Positions 49,543-57,995 of a stretch of 64,000 nucleotides of DNA are shown here, piece by piece; the first letter of the stretch is position 1, and every line of letters starts with the position of its first letter. A program made the translations under genes and the position numbers. The notes below the pieces were generated by a model. That model had not been told where the DNA came from and did not search any database. It saw only the letters and a list, made by a program, of their open reading frames with translations. This stretch comes from JANOYY01 sp031418035 (GTDB lineage: Bacteria; Actinomycetota; Acidimicrobiia; Acidimicrobiales; JANYDT01), in assembly GCA_031418035.1 (NCBI GenBank), contig JANOWU010000115.1:1-64000 (forward strand), written 5' to 3'.

Positions 49543-52500
49543 AAGCCGAGGTATTCCTGCAGGCTCTTGACCTCAAATGGCTGGGAGGACCATTCATCGA
49601 TTCCGCTCGCTGCGGCAATGGCCGAAGCGACCGTCGTCATCACGGGGATCTTGTTGACGGTGCAGGCACGACGAATCTCGGCACCATCGGTCGAAGCGCT
49701 GCTCCCCCGCGGCGTGTTCACGACAAGCTTGATTTCGGAACGACGAATGAGGTCAAGAGCAGTTTCCTCGTCGCCGTCTTCGCTGATCTTTCGCAGCACC
49801 TGAGCGACAGCCACATTTCGCTCCTCGAGGAACCGGGCGGTGCCTGCTGTGGCAACGATCTCCAGACCGTTTCGGGCAAAGGCGCGAACCGCGCTGACCG
49901 CACCCGCTTTGTCACGATCGGCCAGCGAGACGAACACTTTGCCCGACGAGGGAAGGCGATTCGACGCAGCGAGCTGGCTCTTCGCGAACGCCAACCCAAA
50001 CGTGCGATCGATGCCCATGACTTCGCCGGTGGAACGCATCTCGGGTCCAAGGACCGGATCTACCTCGGGGAAACGGGAGAACGGCAGCACGGCTTCCTTG
50101 ACCGAGACATGACCACCCGTCACCGGCGCGGAAAGAAGGCCTTCGTCTCGGAGTTCGGCCAGCGTCGACCCAGTCATCACCCGGCTGGCCACCATCGCGA
50201 GCGGGACACCGGTTGCTTTCGCGACAAAGGGTACCGTCCGAGACGCCCGAGGATTGGCCTCCAGGACATAGACGGCACCGTCCTTCACGGCGTATTGAAC
50301 GTTTATAAGTCCACGTACATCGAGCTTTTTCGCTATTGCTCGGGTGTGCAGCTCGAGCTCAGCAATAATCTGTGGACTTAGTGTCTGAGGCGGTATCGCG
50401 CACGCGCTGTCGCCGGAGTGGACGCCCGCTTGCTCGACGTGTTCCATGATCCCGCCGATGACCACCTCGCCGACGGCGTCACGAATGGCGTCGACATCGA
50501 CTTCGGTCGCATCGTCGAGGAACCGATCGATCAGCACCGGCCGTTCGGCGGACAGGCCACCCTCCTTGCCAAGTGATCCGTCTGTAGCCAGATCGGCCAT
50601 CGCCTTGGTGAGGCCTGCGGCGTCGTGAATAATTTGCATCGCTCGGCCTCCGAGAACGTACGACGGCCGAATGAGGACGGGATAACCGACACGTTCGGCG
50701 ATCGCCAGAGCCGCCGGTACCTCGACCGCGGTTCCACCGGGCGGCTGCTCGATTCCGAGTTCGATGCAGAGCTGGTTCCACAACTCTCGGTCTTCGGCCG
50801 CGTCGATACTCGCCGGAGACGTCCCCGCGATCAATTCCGCAGGCAGGATGCCAGCAAGCTTCAACGGGGTCTGGCCTCCCAAGCTGACGATGACAAACTC
50901 CGGCTTTTCGGCCTCGATGACGTTCATCACGTCTTCGTACGTCAACGGTTCGAAGTACAGCCGGTCACTGGTGTCGTAATCGGTCGAGACCGTCTCCGGG
51001 TTGCAGTTGATCATGATCGTGTCAAAGCCGGCGGCGCGCAAGGCGTACGACGCGTGAACGCAGCAGTAGTCGAACTCGATACCTTGACCGATTCGGTTGG
51101 GACCCGATCCGAGAATCACCACCTTGCGGTTGTCCGACGGAACGACCTCCGTGGAGTCTTCGTAGGTCGAATAGTGATACGGCGTGGAGGAGTCAAACTC
51201 TGCTGCACACGTATCAACCGTCTTGAATACGGCGGTCACACCCATTCCGGTGCGGATCGACCGGACCTCACTCTCAGAGCAACGCCAGATGTAGGCAAGC
51301 TGAGCATCGGAGAACCCGAGGCGCTTTGCCCGTCGCCACTGTGCCTTCGACATTTCGCTCGGTCCGACAACGCGTTCGAGCTCGTGTCGTTGCTCGATAA
51401 TCAACAGCATCTGGTCAAGGAACCACGGATCGATCCAATTCGCTGCGTAGACCTCTTCGATGGAGACGCCACGCCGCAGCACTTCGCCGACCAGGAACAA
51501 ACGATCCGGAGTCGCAATTGCGGTTCGCGCCAGCAGTTCCTCTGTCGAGAGAAACGCATAGTTCTCCTCTGCCGGATCGGCGTTCAGGCCATAGCGACCG
51601 AGTTCGAGCGATCGCAGCGCCTTCTGCAACGACTCCGGGAACGTCCGACCGATCGCCATCACCTCGCCCACAGACTGCATACGTGTACCGAGGACCCCCG
51701 AGGATCCCGGAAGCTTTTCGAATGCCCACCGTGGAACCTTGGTGACGACGTAGTCAATGACTGGCTCGAACGATGCCAAGGTCGTTTTCGTGATGTCGTT
51801 CGGGATTTCGTCGAGGGTGTAGCCAACGGCCAAACGCGCCGCGATTTTTGCGATCGGGAAGCCGGTCGCCTTCGACGCCAACGCGCTGCTTCGTGACACG
51901 CGGGGGTTCATCTCGATGACGACCATGTCGCCGTTCGCCGGATTGATCGCGAATTGGACGTTGGATCCGCCGGTGTCAACGCCGATACGGCGGATGCAGG
52001 CAAAGGCGGCATCGCGCATCTTTTGATACTCGACGTCGCTCAACGTCTGGGCCGGTGCAACCGTGATCGAATCGCCGGTATGCACACCCATCGGGTCCAC
52101 ATTCTCGATGGAGCAGATAATGACGCAGTTGTCGGCCTTGTCACGTATCACCTCCAGCTCGTATTCCTTCCAACCGGCGATCGAGCACTCCACAAGAATC
52201 TCGCCGATCGGCGACGCCGCAAGACCTTCGACGGCAAGCTTGCGTAGCTGCGTCGCATCGTGCGCAATTCCGGTACCTGCGCCGCCGAGGATGTACGACG
52301 GGCGGATGATGATCGGAAACCCGATGGACTCCGCAACCAACATCGCCTCATCAAGGTTGTACGCAAACCCGGACTTCGGAACGGCAAGGCCGATTTCTTC
52401 CATTGCTGCTTTGAACTGCTCACGGTTCTCCGCGGTTTCGATCGCGATGGCGTTCGCACCGATCATTTCGACGCCGTACTTTTCGAGAATCCCCGACTGT

Positions 52501-52808
52501 GAAAGCTCCATCGCGAGGTTGAGTGCGGTTTGGCCACCCACCGTCGGCAACAACGCATCGGGACGTTCACGGGCGATGATCGCTTCGAGAATGGCGGCAT
52601 CGAGCGGTTCGATGTAGGTACGGTCCGCAAACGACGGGTCCGTCATGATCGTCGCCGGGTTCGAGTTCGCCAGAATGACGAAGAACCCCTCTTCCTTGAG
52701 CACACGACAGGCCTGGGTGCCTGAGTAGTCGAACTCACATGCCTGCCCAATGATGATCGGGCCGGAACCGATCAGGAGGATGCGCTGGATATCGGTGCGC
52801 TTCGGCAT
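49539..52808 (-). CDS. carB: Carbamoyl-phosphate synthase large subunit
   Basis: Protein of 1089 aa, standard length, with two ATP-grasp halves. It starts with KRTDIQRILLIGSGPIIIGQACEFDYSGTQA; the repeated core appears again as RKVVILGSGPNRIGQGIEFDYCCVHA. The oligomerisation region lies between, and the C-terminal ~145 residues (SSGKVFVSLADRDKAGAVSA ...) form the allosteric MGS-like domain that binds UMP. Glutamine-derived ammonia from CarA is used with bicarbonate and two ATP. ATG overlaps the carA stop (TGATG). Confidence 0.97.
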   Translation of the reverse strand: MPKRTDIQRILLIGSGPIIIGQACEFDYSGTQACRVLKEEGFFVILANSNPATIMTDPSFADRTYIEPLDAAILEAIIARERPDALLPTVGGQTALNLAMELSQSGILEKYGVEMIGANAIAIETAENREQFKAAMEEIGLAVPKSGFAYNLDEAMLVAESIGFPIIIRPSYILGGAGTGIAHDATQLRKLAVEGLAASPIGEILVECSIAGWKEYELEVIRDKADNCVIICSIENVDPMGVHTGDSITVAPAQTLSDVEYQKMRDAAFACIRRIGVDTGGSNVQFAINPANGDMVVIEMNPRVSRSSALASKATGFPIAKIAARLAVGYTLDEIPNDITKTTLASFEPVIDYVVTKVPRWAFEKLPGSSGVLGTRMQSVGEVMAIGRTFPESLQKALRSLELGRYGLNADPAEENYAFLSTEELLARTAIATPDRLFLVGEVLRRGVSIEEVYAANWIDPWFLDQMLLIIEQRHELERVVGPSEMSKAQWRRAKRLGFSDAQLAYIWRCSESEVRSIRTGMGVTAVFKTVDTCAAEFDSSTPYHYSTYEDSTEVVPSDNRKVVILGSGPNRIGQGIEFDYCCVHASYALRAAGFDTIMINCNPETVSTDYDTSDRLYFEPLTYEDVMNVIEAEKPEFVIVSLGGQTPLKLAGILPAELIAGTSPASIDAAEDRELWNQLCIELGIEQPPGGTAVEVPAALAIAERVGYPVLIRPSYVLGGRAMQIIHDAAGLTKAMADLATDGSLGKEGGLSAERPVLIDRFLDDATEVDVDAIRDAVGEVVIGGIMEHVEQAGVHSGDSACAIPPQTLSPQIIAELELHTRAIAKKLDVRGLINVQYAVKDGAVYVLEANPRASRTVPFVAKATGVPLAMVASRVMTGSTLAELRDEGLLSAPVTGGHVSVKEAVLPFSRFPEVDPVLGPEMRSTGEVMGIDRTFGLAFAKSQLAASNRLPSSGKVFVSLADRDKAGAVSAVRAFARNGLEIVATAGTARFLEERNVAVAQVLRKISEDGDEETALDLIRRSEIKLVVNTPRGSSASTDGAEIRRACTVNKIPVMTTVASAIAAASGIDEWSSQPFEVKSLQEYLGL

Positions 52809-53935
52809 CAGACACCGGCCTTTGCGGTCGGTGACAGTGAGGCATCGCCATGAAACTTCAACATGAGCTGTCGGAACTCCTCGAAGAGATATTGCGATTC
52901 GTGCGGCCCGGGAGCCGCCTCAGGATGGTGTTGCACGCTGAACGCCGGAATGTCGAGGCACGACAAACCTTCGATGACGCCATCGTTGAGGTTCACGTGC
53001 GTCACGTCGGCTCGTGGCACCGAGTCGGGCACAACCGCGAAGTTGTGGTTCTGCGAAGTGATTTCGACCCGACCGGTGGGAACGTGTCGAACGGGGTGAT
53101 TCCCACCGTGGTGGCCAAACGGCAACTTGAAGGTCGAACCACCAAGGGCGGCCGCCATCAGCTGATGACCCAGACAGATTCCGAACACCGGAACCTCGCC
53201 GAGAAGTTGTTTGATCTCTTGCGTTGCGTAGCCGTATACGTCGGGGTCACCGGGCCCATTCGACAGGAACAAGCCGTGGGGGTCATATGCGCGCACATCA
53301 TTCGCGCTTGTAAAGCCCGGAACCACCGTCACTGTTGCGTCGGTGATCGAGGCCAGGTACGCAACGATGGAACGCTTGATGCCGAAGTCGTAGGCAACAA
53401 CTCGCAGCGGGCCGTCGCCGATCGTGAACGGTTGTCGGGTGGTGACGAACTCGACAAGATCGACGCCGTTCGTCCCCTTCTCCGCTTTCGCAGCGGCGAG
53501 CAACTCGTCATACGACACCGTGCCGAACGCCCCGTTCATCGCGCCGCTCTCCCGAAGGTGTCTGGTCAATCGCCGTGTGTCGATCCCCGAGATCGCGGCC
53601 ACATTCCAATTCTCCATGAACGCCTGAAGGTCTCCGTCCGCGCGCCAGTTGCTGTGACGTCGAGCCATCTCACGCATGATGACGCCACGGCAGTACGGCT
53701 GCAGTGCTTCGTCGTCATCGGCGGTGGTGCCGTAGTTGCCAATGTGCGGGTAGGTGAAGGTGATGATCTGGCCGGCGTAGGAGGGGTCCGTGATGACCTC
53801 CTGGTAGCCGCTCAGGACCGTGTTGAACACGACCTCGCCAGTGGAGATGCCCGAGTACGGCAGGTACCCGACAGCTTCACCTTCGTAGCTGCTTCCATCG
53901 GCAAGTACAAGCAGGGAAGGGGTGGGTGCGGTCAT
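52808..53935 (-). CDS. carA: Carbamoyl-phosphate synthase small subunit (glutaminase)
   Basis: Protein of 375 aa. N-terminal domain LVLADGSSYEGEAVGY and VVFNTVLSGYQEVITDPSYAGQI; class-I glutamine amidotransferase domain with nucleophile Cys in FGICLGHQLMAAALGG and the His-Glu pair in VQHHPEAAPGP. It supplies ammonia to CarB. The ATG overlaps the pyrC stop by four bases. Confidence 0.97.
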   Translation of the reverse strand: MTAPTPSLLVLADGSSYEGEAVGYLPYSGISTGEVVFNTVLSGYQEVITDPSYAGQIITFTYPHIGNYGTTADDDEALQPYCRGVIMREMARRHSNWRADGDLQAFMENWNVAAISGIDTRRLTRHLRESGAMNGAFGTVSYDELLAAAKAEKGTNGVDLVEFVTTRQPFTIGDGPLRVVAYDFGIKRSIVAYLASITDATVTVVPGFTSANDVRAYDPHGLFLSNGPGDPDVYGYATQEIKQLLGEVPVFGICLGHQLMAAALGGSTFKLPFGHHGGNHPVRHVPTGRVEITSQNHNFAVVPDSVPRADVTHVNLNDGVIEGLSCLDIPAFSVQHHPEAAPGPHESQYLFEEFRQLMLKFHGDASLSPTAKAGV

Positions 53936-55233
53936 CGTTGAGCCTCGCTATTCGTGACAGTCGGAATCCCGTGGAGGATGGTGTGGCGGACAACGCCAAG
54001 CAGCGTTCGCCCGGCGTAAGGAGTGTTCCGAGCCTTCGAGGCCAGCGTCGACGCGTCGACCGTCCACGTGGCGGCAGGGTCGATGACGCACACGTTGGCG
54101 AGTCGCCCGACCGCCAGGGCCCCGTGGTCTGCGCCGATCTGGGCGATTCGAGCAGGACCGGTGGAGAGCAGCGCGAAGATTCGCTCGATCGGGAGTTGCA
54201 GCTCGGTGATCGCGACCGACACTGCTGTCTGCAGTCCCAACATCCCGGGAGGAGCCTCGAGCATCGGACGTTCTTTCGTCTCGGGCGAATGTGGGGCATG
54301 GTCGGTGGCGATCGCGTCGATCGTCCCATCGGCCAGCCCGGCTTTCACCGCAGCGACATCGACGTCGGTTCGAAGGGGCGGGTGCACTTTGAAGACCGTG
54401 TCGTAGTTCTGGAGACACGCGTCGGTGAGGGAAAAGTGGTGCGGTGCCGCTTCGGCAGTTACCGGGAGCCCATCGGCTTTGGCCCGGCGAATCAACTCCA
54501 CCGATCCGGCCGTCGACATGTGCAGGAAGTGGACAGGCGCGCCAGTTCGGCGACACAGGGCGATGTCGCGCATCACCATGAGTTCCTCTGCTTCTGCAGG
54601 TTGACCAGGCAGGCCGAGTTTCGAGGACCATGCACCTTCGTGCATGACGCCACCTTCGCTCAGTGCCGCATCCTCGCAGTGTTGGGCCAGGACGACACCG
54701 AAGGCGCTCGCGTACTCGAGCGCTCGACGCATCAGTCGGTTGTTCTGAACACCTGCGCCGTCGTCGGTGAAGATCCGCACCCCGAGTTCCGCCATCTCGC
54801 CTATCGGAGCGAGCTGTTCACCGGCTCGACCAATCGTGATCGCCCCGGCAACGTGGACATCGCACAGCCCGGCGGCCAGCCCTAGAGCCAGGACCTGTTT
54901 GACGACCGCAGCGTTGTCGATCGCCGGCGTCGTGTTGGGCATCGCAACGATTGCGGTGTAACCGCCGAGCGCCGCAGCGCGCGACCCCGTTTCCACCGTC
55001 TCCGCAGCTTCATTGCCCGGTTCGCGAAGGTGGGCATGGAGGTCGACCAGCCCGGGGCCAACGACACATCCGGAGGCGTCAATGGTCGATGCCGACGACG
55101 GCACATCAATATGTGCACTTATTTCTACGATCTTCCCGTCGACGATCAACACATCGTTCTTCGAGGCGGGTCGCTCGCTACCGTCGACGACGAGGCCCCC
55201 ACGAATCGCGATCACTGTGTCCTTCTTCTTCAT
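53932..55233 (-). CDS. pyrC: Dihydroorotase (class I)
   Basis: Protein of 433 aa. The metal-binding HxH is in GPGLVDLHAHLREPGNE; further ligands lie in FTDDGAG, VHFLHMST and ATDHAPHSPETKER. The N-terminal beta-sandwich start (VIAIRGGLVVDG) is that of class-I dihydroorotases. It closes carbamoyl-aspartate to dihydroorotate. Start overlaps the pyrB stop by four bases and its stop overlaps carA. Confidence 0.96.
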   Translation of the reverse strand: MKKKDTVIAIRGGLVVDGSERPASKNDVLIVDGKIVEISAHIDVPSSASTIDASGCVVGPGLVDLHAHLREPGNEAAETVETGSRAAALGGYTAIVAMPNTTPAIDNAAVVKQVLALGLAAGLCDVHVAGAITIGRAGEQLAPIGEMAELGVRIFTDDGAGVQNNRLMRRALEYASAFGVVLAQHCEDAALSEGGVMHEGAWSSKLGLPGQPAEAEELMVMRDIALCRRTGAPVHFLHMSTAGSVELIRRAKADGLPVTAEAAPHHFSLTDACLQNYDTVFKVHPPLRTDVDVAAVKAGLADGTIDAIATDHAPHSPETKERPMLEAPPGMLGLQTAVSVAITELQLPIERIFALLSTGPARIAQIGADHGALAVGRLANVCVIDPAATWTVDASTLASKARNTPYAGRTLLGVVRHTILHGIPTVTNSEAQR

Positions 55234-56159
55234 GATGCCCCTCCGGTAAGCAACTCGAACAAAACCGCCATACGCACGGCGACACCATTGGCGACCTGCT
55301 GCGTGATCACCGTATTCTCCCGATCAGGTACATGCGCCCCAATTTCGACCCCTCGATTCATCGGGCCCGGATGCATGACCAAGACGTCGTCGCGCATCTT
55401 CTTTGCGCGCTCGTCGGTCAATCCGTATCGAGACGTGTACTCGCGCAATGACGGGACAAGCGCTTCGGTTGTGCGCTCGAGCTGCATTCTCAACAGGTAC
55501 ACCACGTCGACTCGGCTCAGCACCGCGTCGAGTTCGTGCTCGATCTTCACGGGCCACCCATCGGTCGAGGGCGGGAGGAGGGTCGGCGGCCCGACCAAGG
55601 TCACATCTGCGCCCATGGCCGTGAACGCGTCGACGTTCGACCGTGCCACTCGAGAGTGTTTGATGTCACCGACGATGGCGATCGAGCGCCCGTGCAGTGC
55701 GCCAAGACGTTCTCTGATCGTGTAGCAGTCGAGAAGAGCCTGGGTCGGGTGCTGGTGCCAGCCGTCTCCACCATTGACCACACTCGCGTTCGTCCAGCCG
55801 GCGATCTGGAGCGGAACACCCGCCGACTTGTGTCGTACGACCAGCGCGTCGATCCCCATGGCTTCGATTGTTTCGACGGTGTCGCGCAGCGACTCGCCTT
55901 TGTTGGCGCTGCTGGTCGAGACGCTGAAGGTCATCACGTCGGCGCTCAGTCGTCGGGCTGCAGTCTCGAAGCTCAATCGCGTTCTGGTTGAGTCTTCATA
56001 GAACAGCGAGACGACGGTCTTTCCCTGCAATGCGGGAACCTTGGGCACGCGTCGCTGACTCACCTCGACGAACCGGTCGGTGAGCGTCATGAGATGCTCG
56101 ATACCTTCACGTCCGAGCTGATCGATCGACAACAGATGCTTGAGCCCGAGCGTGCTCAT
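55230..56159 (-). CDS. pyrB: Aspartate carbamoyltransferase catalytic subunit
   Basis: Protein of 309 aa. The carbamoyl-phosphate loop is SLFYEDSTRTRLSFE and the transcarbamylase motifs VVNGGDGWHQHPTQALLDCYTI and MHPGPMNRGVEI are present. No regulatory pyrI is found, as in other gram-positives. Start overlaps the pyrR stop by four bases. Confidence 0.97.
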   Translation of the reverse strand: MSTLGLKHLLSIDQLGREGIEHLMTLTDRFVEVSQRRVPKVPALQGKTVVSLFYEDSTRTRLSFETAARRLSADVMTFSVSTSSANKGESLRDTVETIEAMGIDALVVRHKSAGVPLQIAGWTNASVVNGGDGWHQHPTQALLDCYTIRERLGALHGRSIAIVGDIKHSRVARSNVDAFTAMGADVTLVGPPTLLPPSTDGWPVKIEHELDAVLSRVDVVYLLRMQLERTTEALVPSLREYTSRYGLTDERAKKMRDDVLVMHPGPMNRGVEIGAHVPDRENTVITQQVANGVAVRMAVLFELLTGGAS

Positions 56160-56764
56160 GCGATCACCACCCCTTCAGGAGTTGCGACCACACGCTCGGT
56201 GCGCGAGGTCGGCAAGTTCTTTCCGACATAGTCCGGACGAATCGGGAGCTCGCGATGGCCACGATCGACCATCACCGCGAGTTGTACGGATTTCGGACGA
56301 CCATATGCGCGCATGGCATCTAGGGCGGCCCGCACGGTTCGACCGGTGTAGAGGACATCGTCGACGAGCACGACGATTTTGTCGTCGACTTCGAAGGGCA
56401 ACAGGCTTGCGCTTGGCGTAACCGGTCGCAGACCGAGGTCGTCTCGGTAGAAGCTCACGTCGAGCGTTCCGAAAGGCACGTGCTCATCGAGGCTTCCGAG
56501 CGCGAGAGAAAGGGCCTCGGCCAACCAGGCGCCGCCTTTGAGCAATCCCACCAGCACGACGTCGTGCGTGCCGTGGTTTCTCTCGACGATTTCGTGGGCC
56601 ATCCGACGGACGGCTCGGCCGATCGCCTCGGCGTCGAGGACGACGTTCCCGGCGCCGTTGCCGGACGGAGCGTTGCCACCCGCCGCAGGCGCCCCCGAAA
56701 CAACTGCCCCAGATACAACAATGCCGCCCGGAGGGGGCGGCGAAGAAGAAGACTTATGCGACAT
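56156..56764 (-). CDS. pyrR: PyrR bifunctional pyr operon regulator/uracil phosphoribosyltransferase
   Basis: Protein of 202 aa. From about residue 40 it matches PyrR: DAEAIGRAVRRMAHEIVERN, LVGLLKGGAWLAE, the PRPP motif VVLVDDVLYTGRTVRAALDA and LPIRPDYVGKNLPTSRTERV. The first ~40 residues are an extra Ser/Pro/Gly-rich disordered segment not usual in PyrR. The ATG has an AGGAG site, which is part of the RNA structure just upstream. First gene of the operon; it should bind its own leader in response to UMP. Confidence 0.94.
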   Translation of the reverse strand: MSHKSSSSPPPPGGIVVSGAVVSGAPAAGGNAPSGNGAGNVVLDAEAIGRAVRRMAHEIVERNHGTHDVVLVGLLKGGAWLAEALSLALGSLDEHVPFGTLDVSFYRDDLGLRPVTPSASLLPFEVDDKIVVLVDDVLYTGRTVRAALDAMRAYGRPKSVQLAVMVDRGHRELPIRPDYVGKNLPTSRTERVVATPEGVVIA

Positions 56765-56775
56765 CTGGCTCCTGA

Positions 56776-56806
56776 CCGTGCGAGCCTCACGGGACTCGCT
56801 TCACGG
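56776..56806 (-). promoter_or_regulatory. PyrR-binding RNA element in the pyr leader
   Basis: The minus strand reads AGTCCCGTGAGGCT (56796-56783), an exact fit to the PyrR binding consensus ARUCCNGNGAGGYU. It is the loop of a hairpin with stem GCGAG/CTCGC (56799-56795 with 56784-56780), a purine bulge (GAA) and an outer stem CCGT/ACGG. The hairpin ends three bases before the pyrR ribosome site (AGGAG, 56773-56769). An alternative pairing GGCTC (56786-56782) with GAGCC (56771-56767) would cover that site and excludes the PyrR hairpin. This layout suggests translational control, as reported for mycobacteria. Confidence 0.85.
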
Positions 56807-56814
56807 ACGCACCG

Positions 56815-56820
56815 ACAATA
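56815..56820 (-). promoter_or_regulatory. -10-like box TATTGT of the pyr operon
   Basis: TATTGT would place the transcript start near 56808, one or two bases before the PyrR hairpin. No good -35 is seen at the right distance, so the call rests on position and the -10 alone. Confidence 0.45.
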
Positions 56821-56849
56821 GCGCGCCCAACTCAACCGCCGTTTCGAAT

Positions 56850-56997
56850 CAACTCCAACTCCAACTTCGGGTCAGGTCAACTCCAACTTCGGGTGCGATC
56901 AACTCCAACTCGGGGTTTTTCGGGCCGAAACGAGGCGATTTTGGGCGGGTTGGAGTGAAACCACCCCCGAGTTGGAGTGAAACCACCCCCGAGTTGG
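56850..56997. repeat. Cluster of direct and inverted repeats (TCCAACT(T)CGGGG family)
   Basis: On the plus strand CAACTCCAACTTCGGG-like units occur around 56851-56871, 56878-56893 and 56899-56915. A 22-bp unit (GTTGGAGTGAAACCACCCCC plus GA) is tandemly repeated at 56949-56970 and 56971-56992 and holds the reverse complement of the same core. ACTCCAACTCGGGG (56902-56915) and its complement (56966-56979) can form a long hairpin. The cluster lies between the EcsC-like stop and the pyr promoter, so it may end the EcsC transcript or be a small intergenic repeat family. Confidence 0.7.
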
Positions 56998-57032
56998 CGC
57001 CAAGCTCACACGGGAGCACGCCCACCGCGAAA

Positions 57033-57812
57033 CTACGAGCGACGCAACCGATTACGCAGCGTGCCCGCCTGGGCCCGAACTCGGTCGCGGGTGCCCATCG
57101 GGAGCGACCGTTCGGTCTCCTTGATCGGGTCGCGCTGGACGGACCCGAAATAGAGCGTCGCAGTTCGGCCCACCGACGTGACCAACGCGCGGTTCCCCAA
57201 GGCACCGACCCCCGCGCCGATACCGAGGGGAAGCAACGTCGCCAACTTCACAGCCAGCTCCTTCGTGGCCAGCTTCTCGATGACCTTTACCCCGACACGC
57301 CCCGCCACGACGTCGTTCACGCGGCTGACGGCAGGGAGCGTCGTGCGTGCGCCAACGGCACGTTTTCCGAGCATCTTCTTCATCTCGCCGGCCTTGCGCT
57401 CGCTGGCGTTCAACTGAGATTCAGCACCCCCCAGGACCGCGTAGACGTGCTGTTTGCGCACCTCTACCCCAGCTAGGTCGACGTCGTAGGCAAGTCCAAT
57501 CGCCAAGATCATGGTCGAGATCCGAGCGAACGCGATCCCAACGTCGGCCGCCCCCGTGGCCAACGAGGTCGCCGTACCCACCGCTGGCGCCATCGCAATC
57601 GCACCACTGAGTGCCCCCATCCCGGCCATTTCCTTGGCGACGCGTTTCACGATCGCGGCCGCGATCACAGGCGACGCACCGTTGGGTTGGCCGACCCGCG
57701 CCTTTTCGAGCATTGCGTGCGCGTCGCCGAGGCGGTTCTCGACGACGTAGTCAACAGCTCGGACTGCGACGCGACCGACCTGGGCCGACGCTTTGGAGAG
57801 GGGGTTTGACAA
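57033..57812 (-). CDS. EcsC family protein
   Basis: Protein of 259 aa, rich in Ala/Gly/Val. GALSGAIAMAPAVGTATSLATGAADVGIAFARISTMILAIGLAYDVDL and LLPLGIGAGVGALGNRALV are typical of the EcsC family (found with ABC exporters in Bacillus, role unclear). The start is a TTG at 57812 with a good AAGGA site six bases upstream; the nearby ATG is out of frame. It is divergent from the DUF1800 gene and lies upstream of the pyr operon on the same strand. Confidence 0.78.
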   Translation of the reverse strand: MSNPLSKASAQVGRVAVRAVDYVVENRLGDAHAMLEKARVGQPNGASPVIAAAIVKRVAKEMAGMGALSGAIAMAPAVGTATSLATGAADVGIAFARISTMILAIGLAYDVDLAGVEVRKQHVYAVLGGAESQLNASERKAGEMKKMLGKRAVGARTTLPAVSRVNDVVAGRVGVKVIEKLATKELAVKLATLLPLGIGAGVGALGNRALVTSVGRTATLYFGSVQRDPIKETERSLPMGTRDRVRAQAGTLRNRLRRS

Positions 57813-57904
57813 CGGACATCCTTTTTTCGACCGTCAGGCCACTTGCACAACATCGGATGGTCCCCAAGCATTCCATCCCCGGCAACCGGGACCGGGCACA
57901 GACA

Positions 57905-57931
57905 GCCAACGAGCCAACGAGCCAACGAGCG
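57905..57931. repeat. Tandem AGCCAACG repeat in the divergent region
   Basis: Three to four copies of an 8-bp unit (AGCCAACG) lie between the EcsC-like and DUF1800 genes. No function is evident. The rest of 57813-57995 has an AT-rich patch (TTAATTC at 57982-57988) that could be the -10 of the DUF1800 gene. Confidence 0.55.
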
Positions 57932-57995
57932 GACAACAACATGCAGTCCCTGCACGGGGACCCACCCATTCGAACCATTCATTAATTCTGGGGGC

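Noticed and set aside
52850..53941. 363-codon open frame opposite carA
   Set aside because: carA is certain from its catalytic motifs and operon overlaps; the antisense frame has no recognisable features.
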